Assembly: GCF_018829635.1 (NCBI RefSeq)
Contig: NZ_JAHKKG010000010.1
Coordinates: forward strand, 124,001 to 188,000
Source of the DNA: Paractinoplanes bogorensis
Lineage (GTDB): Bacteria; Actinomycetota; Actinomycetes; Mycobacteriales; Micromonosporaceae
Reading direction: 5' to 3'
Length of the DNA stretch: 64,000 nt
Positions 59,749-64,000 of this stretch are shown piece after piece; positions within the stretch are counted from its first letter, which is position 1; every line of letters begins with the position of its first letter. The notes beneath the pieces are model-generated. The model saw only the letters and a program-made list of their open reading frames with translations, had not been told where the DNA came from and did no database searches. The position numbers and the translations under genes were made by a program.

Positions 59749-61788
59749 TTACGAACGGGCCTTTTCCCACATCACGGTGTACGCCTCGGCTCCGTTGAGC
59801 AACTGCCGGCGGAGCTGAGCGCCGTCCGGGCCGGCCTGGTTGATCAGGTCGACGATGTAGTCCGGATAGAGCCCGTACTGGGCGACGCCGTCGGTGTTGA
59901 GGTCGAACGTGCGGGTGCCGTAGACCTGCTTGCTCACCTGGGTGCCGTTGGTCGCGGTGAACGGGTAGACCAGCGGGCTCGACCCGGCGTTCAGGCGCGG
60001 CGCGGGCTGGGTACCCAGGCCGTTGACGTCGGTGCCGATGCCGTACCCGGTGATCTTCGAGCCGTTGGCCAGGCCGTTGTTGGTGCGCCACTCCTGCAGG
60101 AAGGTCGGGTTGCCCTGACCGTCGTCCGAGGCCGAGAACGCGTAGCCGGCGACGAACCCGCCGACGCCCAGCGTCCGGTTGATCAGGGTCGGGTCGGCCC
60201 AGCTGTGCACCGAGGCGACACCCGGATAGTTCGCCTGCTCGGCCATGTCGAGCACGGTGGAGGCGGCCTTCACGCTCATGTGGTCGATGTGGATGATCAT
60301 GCCGCGGTCCATCATCTTCTGGATCAGGTAACGGCCGAGGTCGGTCAGCCCGCGGACGTTGCAGATCTTGCCGCTCGGGTAGACCGGCAGGATCGCCCCG
60401 GCGGGCAGACCGACGCCGAGCTGCAGCAGCTTGGCGAAGTCGTCGCTGACGATGGGCTGCTCGTTGTCGGACGGCCCGGTGCACGATGTCGCCTGCCACC
60501 AGTGCCCGGTCGAGATCAGGTTGCCGACGTTGACCGCCGCGCCGGTGACGCCCTCGTCGAAGCGGGTGCCGCCGAACGCGTTGTCGAACTTGTGGATCGG
60601 GTAGATGCCGCTCACCCCGAGGCTCGTGAGCTCGTCGAGACCGGCGTCGATCTGGGCCTTGGTGCACTGCGGCACGTCGTTGACCTCACGGCAGCCGAAG
60701 ATCTCGGAGTTCTCCACGCCCATGGTGACGGCGAGCTTGCCCTGGGCCGCGATCTGGCGCACCTGGGCCGGGGTGGTGGCCAGCCGGAACCAGCCCTTGC
60801 CGGGACCACCGCTGCGGGCGTCCACGTAGTCCTGCATCTTGCGCAGGTAGGTGGCCTGGGCACGGATCTGGTCCATCTCGTCGCACGAGGTGTGCTCGAG
60901 GGTCAGTCCGCAGATCACCCGGTTGGCCACCAGCAGCTGGTTGAGCACCCGCTGGCCGGACTTCCAGGCCCGCTCGAGACTGCGGAAGTAGGACGCCTCG
61001 TGCAGCATCGTGTCGTACTGCGGCCAGTCGCCGAAGGTGGGCCAGCCGTCCTCGGCCGAGTTGATCGGGTCGGTGCCGGCGATGATCGCCTCGAGCAGCG
61101 CGCCCCAGCCCAGCGTCGCGTGCGAGGGGCAGCCCTTCAGAGCGACCGGGGCGCCGCCCGGGGCGTACGGGTCACCGCAGTGCAGTGATCCGCCGAAGGC
61201 CTCGGCCGCGGTGATGTGTGCGTGCGCGTCGATCCAGCCGACCAGCTTGCCGTTGGCGTCGACACCGGGCGCCGGGGTGCCGCTGACGCCGGTCGCGATG
61301 TCCGGGATCGCCGCGCAGCCGCCGGCCGGGGTGAGCGCGATGGTCGAGGCACTGTTCCCCGCGCCCAGTCCGCCCAGATAGACGCCCATCTGCTGACCGG
61401 TCGCGGTGGACACGAAGCGGTAGCGCCCGTCGGCCGCGCTGACCGTCCAATCGGCCCTTTCCCCGTACGCATCACCGGCCCACACCCAGCCGAGCACACT
61501 CTGGTACGGCGGTTTGCCGGTGCTGTCGCGTAACAGGTAACGGCCGAGCTGGCTGGCCTCGAACCGGAACGGCTCGGCCCCCGCAGCGGTGCCGGTGAAG
61601 CCGTAACCGACCGAGTCTCGCCGCACATAGCCGCGGGAAGTCGTGCCGTCGAACACCTGGAGCGTCGCGCACACGCCCTCCAGGTCATTGGCCGGCGTCC
61701 AGGCCGGGGCCGCGGCGGCGGGCACGGCCAGCCCCCCGGTGATCCCGAGCGCCAGGAGGCCGGCGGCCAATTTGCGCAGTCTTGTCAT
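59749..61788 (-). CDS. Secreted amidohydrolase/dipeptidase-like protein with N-terminal beta domain
   Basis: 679 aa, ATG 61788. The signal peptide MTRLRKLAAGLLALGITG ends near AAA-APA. Residues about 30-165 are strand-rich (GRYLLRDSTGKPPYQSVLG, GRYRFVSTATGQQMGVYLGG) and may be a fascin- or lectin-like domain. From about 185 a TIM-barrel hydrolase begins with WIDAHAHITAAEAFGG, which supplies an H-x-H pair. It continues with VTMGVENSEIFGCREVND, SGIYPIHKFDNAFGGTRFDE, GMIIHIDHMSVKAASTVLDM and VASVHSWADP, so candidate metal ligands are spread as in peptidase M19/amidohydrolases. Substrate unknown. It is convergent with the CAP gene (3 bases apart) and may act on peptidoglycan fragments or dipeptides (inference). 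Confidence 0.7.
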   Translation of the reverse strand: MTRLRKLAAGLLALGITGGLAVPAAAAPAWTPANDLEGVCATLQVFDGTTSRGYVRRDSVGYGFTGTAAGAEPFRFEASQLGRYLLRDSTGKPPYQSVLGWVWAGDAYGERADWTVSAADGRYRFVSTATGQQMGVYLGGLGAGNSASTIALTPAGGCAAIPDIATGVSGTPAPGVDANGKLVGWIDAHAHITAAEAFGGSLHCGDPYAPGGAPVALKGCPSHATLGWGALLEAIIAGTDPINSAEDGWPTFGDWPQYDTMLHEASYFRSLERAWKSGQRVLNQLLVANRVICGLTLEHTSCDEMDQIRAQATYLRKMQDYVDARSGGPGKGWFRLATTPAQVRQIAAQGKLAVTMGVENSEIFGCREVNDVPQCTKAQIDAGLDELTSLGVSGIYPIHKFDNAFGGTRFDEGVTGAAVNVGNLISTGHWWQATSCTGPSDNEQPIVSDDFAKLLQLGVGLPAGAILPVYPSGKICNVRGLTDLGRYLIQKMMDRGMIIHIDHMSVKAASTVLDMAEQANYPGVASVHSWADPTLINRTLGVGGFVAGYAFSASDDGQGNPTFLQEWRTNNGLANGSKITGYGIGTDVNGLGTQPAPRLNAGSSPLVYPFTATNGTQVSKQVYGTRTFDLNTDGVAQYGLYPDYIVDLINQAGPDGAQLRRQLLNGAEAYTVMWEKARS

Positions 61789-61977
61789 AGGTACTCCCTC
61801 GCTCGATCATCGTCGGGCCGGGGCGAGTGTAAAACGTCACAGGATCGACACAGATAAAAATATGAATTTTTCTCTCAGACGGCATTCTCGCTGCCCGGAG
61901 TCGACAACGGGTTGCCCGATCGGGCCCCGGTCGGGTGAACGGCCACCGCTCACAGCCGGCGGTGGCAGTATTCGATC

Positions 61978-62463
61978 GTGATCTCCGACGACGACATCGC
62001 GGCGATGTCGGGCGATCAGCGGCGGGCCCTGATCGCCCGGCTCGCCGCCGCCCCGCCCCCGGCCGCGATCCCCCGCCGCCGGTTCGGTCTGCGTGAACTG
62101 CACCTGGGCGCGCTGATCGTCTGCTCGGTCGCGCTCGTGCCCTGGATCGTCTATCTGGCCGTCACGGTGCCCGAGAGCTACACGGTCGACAACTGGAACA
62201 CGGTCTGGGTCGGCTTCGACCTGCTCCTGCTGGCACTGTTCACGACGACCGCGGTGCTCGGGCTGCGGCGCCACCGGCTGGCCGTGCTAATCGGCTTCGC
62301 CACTGGCGTGCTGCTCATCTGCGACGCCGGCTTCGACCTACTGACCAGCAACGACGCCGACCTGCCGCGGGCCCTGGCCAGCGCCCTGCTGATCGAACTG
62401 CCCCTCGGTGCCCTGATGATCGCCGAGTCCGGCCGGCTGTTCCGCGCGTTCCTGCCGCACTGA
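61978..62463 (+). CDS. Small membrane protein, four helices
   Basis: 161 aa from GTG 61978. After a cytoplasmic N-terminus (ISDDDIAAMSGDQRRALIAR) and a Pro/Arg stretch, four hydrophobic segments follow: LGALIVCSVALVPWIVYLAV, VGFDLLLLALFTTTAVLGL, LAVLIGFATGVLLICDAGFD and ALASALLIELPLGALMIAES. I do not recognise a named family, though short four-helix proteins of this kind are common in actinomycetes. No ribosome site stronger than GGTGG is seen. Divergent from the amidohydrolase-like gene with about 190 AT-rich bases between. Confidence 0.65.
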   Translation: MISDDDIAAMSGDQRRALIARLAAAPPPAAIPRRRFGLRELHLGALIVCSVALVPWIVYLAVTVPESYTVDNWNTVWVGFDLLLLALFTTTAVLGLRRHRLAVLIGFATGVLLICDAGFDLLTSNDADLPRALASALLIELPLGALMIAESGRLFRAFLPH

Positions 62464-62471
62464 CGCCCGGA

Positions 62472-62576
62472 TCAGGCGAGCGGGACCACCCGGAGCGTCG
62501 CGACGCGGATCAGCGGTGCCCGATCCAGCGCCGCCCGCTCGGCCTCGGTCCAGGCGCGCGGATTCGGATCACTCAT
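62472..62576 (-). CDS. 34-aa orphan peptide, possibly the 5' stub of a truncated gene
   Basis: ATG 62576 has a good ribosome site (GGAGGC). The product begins MSDPNPRAWTEAERAALDRA and ends LIRVATLRVVPLA. This looks like the first helix and strand of a larger cytoplasmic enzyme (W-x-x-x-E-x-x-x-L opening) with the rest lost, but a true small protein cannot be excluded. It converges on the four-helix membrane protein gene, stops 9 bases apart. Confidence 0.4.
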   Translation of the reverse strand: MSDPNPRAWTEAERAALDRAPLIRVATLRVVPLA

Positions 62577-62614
62577 GGAAGCCTCCAGCGATCAAGAGCA
62601 AAAACGCGTGAGAG

Positions 62615-63268
62615 TCAGTTCGCCACCGCGTCGAGCCAACTGCTGTAGCGCAGACGCAGGGCTCGCTCGGTGCTGCCGACCGCGGCGCTGAGCGCGAGCG
62701 TGATGTTGGCCCAGACCGGCAGGTCGATCGGGGACTCGAAGACGCCGAGCCGCTCGGCCAGCGGCGGGATCCGGGAGAGCGATTCGACGGTCTGCGGCAG
62801 GCCGAGCAGCAGCGGCACGACGAGCAGGACGATGGCGAGCGCCCCGATCCACCGGCTGAGCGCAGGCCGCTCACGGTCGAGGCGGGCGCGCCGTCCCTCG
62901 GCCGAGCGCGGGTCGGGCACGAGCTGCTGCTCGGGGCCGTCGTCGGCGACGAAGTGGCACCGGCGGACGCCGAAGGCCGACGTCACCACCTCGATCGCGC
63001 CGCCCTCGATCGGGAAGACGGCGGGCAGCCGGGCTCGCTCGTAGCGGCGTCCGTCGCGGTACAGGTGGGCTTCGGTGTCGCCGTTGTCGTTGCCCTTCAG
63101 GTGGTGCACGTCGACGGCATAGACCATCGGCCGGCCCGCCGAGGCGTCCGGCGGAAGAAAGAACAACGACCGGGACAGCGGTTGCCACCAGCGGAAACGC
63201 TTCAGCGGACGCCCGTCTCCGGGCTTGATGCGCTGGATGGCCCGGCGCCGGCGCCATTGATCGAACAT
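62615..63268 (-). CDS. Uncharacterised protein with C-terminal membrane helix
   Basis: 217 aa, ATG 63268. The N-terminus is basic (MFDQWRRRRAIQRIKPGDGR). A soluble domain follows (SLFFLPPDASAGRPMVYAVD, AHLYRDGRRYERARLPAVFP, IEGGAIEVVTSAFGVRRCHF), then one clear hydrophobic stretch WIGALAIVLLVVPLLLGL and a second weaker one WANITLALSAAVGS. I do not recognise the family. It lies upstream of the 34-aa peptide on the same strand (39 bases between). Confidence 0.65.
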   Translation of the reverse strand: MFDQWRRRRAIQRIKPGDGRPLKRFRWWQPLSRSLFFLPPDASAGRPMVYAVDVHHLKGNDNGDTEAHLYRDGRRYERARLPAVFPIEGGAIEVVTSAFGVRRCHFVADDGPEQQLVPDPRSAEGRRARLDRERPALSRWIGALAIVLLVVPLLLGLPQTVESLSRIPPLAERLGVFESPIDLPVWANITLALSAAVGSTERALRLRYSSWLDAVAN

Positions 63269-63290
63269 CCGGCCAGTAGAAAGTGTGTCG

Positions 63291-64000
63291 TCAGGGCACA
63301 GTCAAGGGCATCAGGCGAAGATCCTTTTCCAGTACGCCGGAGAGCCGCTCAGCCTCCCGCTCGATCGCCCGCCGCGGCGCGGGCCGGTCGCCGAGCCAGG
63401 TCACGGTGAGCTCGTCGCCCGTGCGGGCCCAGGTGCCGCTGACCACGCCACCGGCGATCACCGGGTTGGCCTTGCGGGTCATCAGGTCGCGCAGCGCGGG
63501 AGGGGTCACGTGGGCGTCCTTGGTGCCCGGGCCCATCACCCACTGGTCGTGCCCGGGGAGAAATCGCACTGCGTCCGAGGGCTTTGCCGCCCGTACGGCG
63601 TCCAGATCCTCCCGCGCGACATAGGCGGCACTGCCGTCGACGTCGATCTCGACCAGACGGTCGTCGAGGCGGCTGACCCATGAGGTGAGCCGGCGGCCGC
63701 CCGCGCTGAGACCGCTGCCGAGCCAGTAGCGGAGGTTCTCCAGCGGCGCGGGCCCGTACGTGCGGAAATAGGCCAGCACGGCCCGCGGCCCGGCCTCGTC
63801 GGGATCGGGGATGCCGGGCCAGCGTGGGTTGTCGTCCAGCCGTTGCACGGTGAGCTTCCCGTCGCGCGCGGGTCCGATGCTCAGGTCGCCCTGCCAGGAC
63901 AGCGGCTTGATAAGTGTGCCCGCGCCGTCGTCGAAGACCGGTTTCAGGTGCCGGTACGCGCGCTGCCCGGCCAGGGCCTCGCCCAGCTCGGTGACGGTCA
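63291..64000 (-). CDS. Winged-helix DNA-binding-domain protein (HTH_42/YcaQ-like), 5' part outside window
   Basis: The visible 236 residues run from the window edge (TVTELGEALAGQRAYRHLKP) to the stop at 63291. They contain LSIGPARDGKLTVQRLDDNP, AVLAYFRTYGPAPLENLRYW (winged helix), VEIDVDGSAAYVAREDLDAV, VRFLPGHDQWVMGPGTKDAH and VIAGGVVSGTWARTGDELTV. This is the C-terminal two-thirds of winged-helix DNA-binding-domain proteins related to the DNA-crosslink glycosylases YcaQ/AlkX, which carry a QxQ/QxD motif in the missing N-terminal part, so activity cannot be judged. Stop 22 bases from the start of the next gene on the same strand. Confidence 0.8.
   Translation of the reverse strand, partial: TVTELGEALAGQRAYRHLKPVFDDGAGTLIKPLSWQGDLSIGPARDGKLTVQRLDDNPRWPGIPDPDEAGPRAVLAYFRTYGPAPLENLRYWLGSGLSAGGRRLTSWVSRLDDRLVEIDVDGSAAYVAREDLDAVRAAKPSDAVRFLPGHDQWVMGPGTKDAHVTPPALRDLMTRKANPVIAGGVVSGTWARTGDELTVTWLGDRPAPRRAIEREAERLSGVLEKDLRLMPLTVP

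Noticed and set aside
61828..61841. TGTAAAACGTCACA as a LacI-type operator before the amidohydrolase-like gene
   Set aside because: Only 8 of 14 positions agree with its own reverse complement and the centre is not the CG seen in the two lacI sites.

Overview
The window is chromosomal DNA of a high-GC actinomycete. GTG and TTG starts, 4-bp ATGA/GTGA gene overlaps, very high G+C at third codon positions, LuxR/GntR/LacI regulators, streptogrisin-type and CAP secreted proteins and an FxSxx-COOH type STAND/TPR gene all point to Micromonosporaceae or a close relative (Actinoplanes-like). That placement is inference, because there is no rRNA gene here. No tRNA, rRNA, CRISPR array, prophage or intact insertion sequence was seen.

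Layout. (1) 1-4.3 kb: a signalling or conflict-type group with a nucleoside-phosphorylase-domain gene, a 59-aa peptide and a large EAD2-like/NB-ARC/TPR protein of the FxsT kind. (2) 4.3-8.3 kb: Rieske oxygenase, NCS2 permease, DUF1989 protein and YCII protein, a likely nitrogen-compound uptake and breakdown group. (3) 8.6-13.2 kb: secreted GH11 xylanase, an unknown gene, about 1.1 kb of decayed DNA with an istB fragment, a 45-aa peptide gene, and a secreted alpha/beta hydrolase. (4) 13.2-18.0 kb: a four-gene operon (PaaK-like ligase, DUF4188, GNAT, Acg-type nitroreductase) next to a LuxR regulator. A palindrome plus a -10-like element upstream of this operon recurs at almost identical spacing upstream of the 45-aa peptide.

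(5) 18.2-32.8 kb is the most striking region: an eight-gene, tightly coupled operon of five very large beta-rich cytoplasmic proteins (741-839 aa) that share a repeated module, two caspase-like (C14) proteases with intact His/Cys dyads, and a 337-aa protein of unknown fold. I know of no described system with this composition. (6) 32.9-46.5 kb: a lipoprotein, an SCO6745-family protein and a Tat-exported TIM-barrel protein, then a long sugar operon (binding protein, MalF/MalG permeases, FGGY kinase, two class II aldolase types, FucI-like isomerase, second FGGY kinase) facing a LacI regulator across two LacI-type operators. (7) 46.5-54.1 kb: a second sugar operon (ribose/fructose-type binding protein, permease, single-domain ATPase, class II aldolase, two FGGY kinases, GntR regulator). 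A 53-bp tandem duplication at the permease/ATPase junction creates an 18-codon mini-gene. (8) 54.2-64 kb: a secreted S1 protease with ricin-type lectin, a CPBP protease, a two-component pair whose kinase carries a Gly/Ser minisatellite in its ATPase domain, a CAP protein, a secreted amidohydrolase-like protein, membrane proteins and a truncated winged-helix protein.

How it fits together: the secreted xylanase, hydrolase, protease and amidohydrolase suit a soil saprophyte, and the two ABC/kinase/aldolase operons would take in and split the released sugars or sugar alcohols. The caspase operon and the FxsT region look like intracellular signalling or conflict modules, with function unknown.
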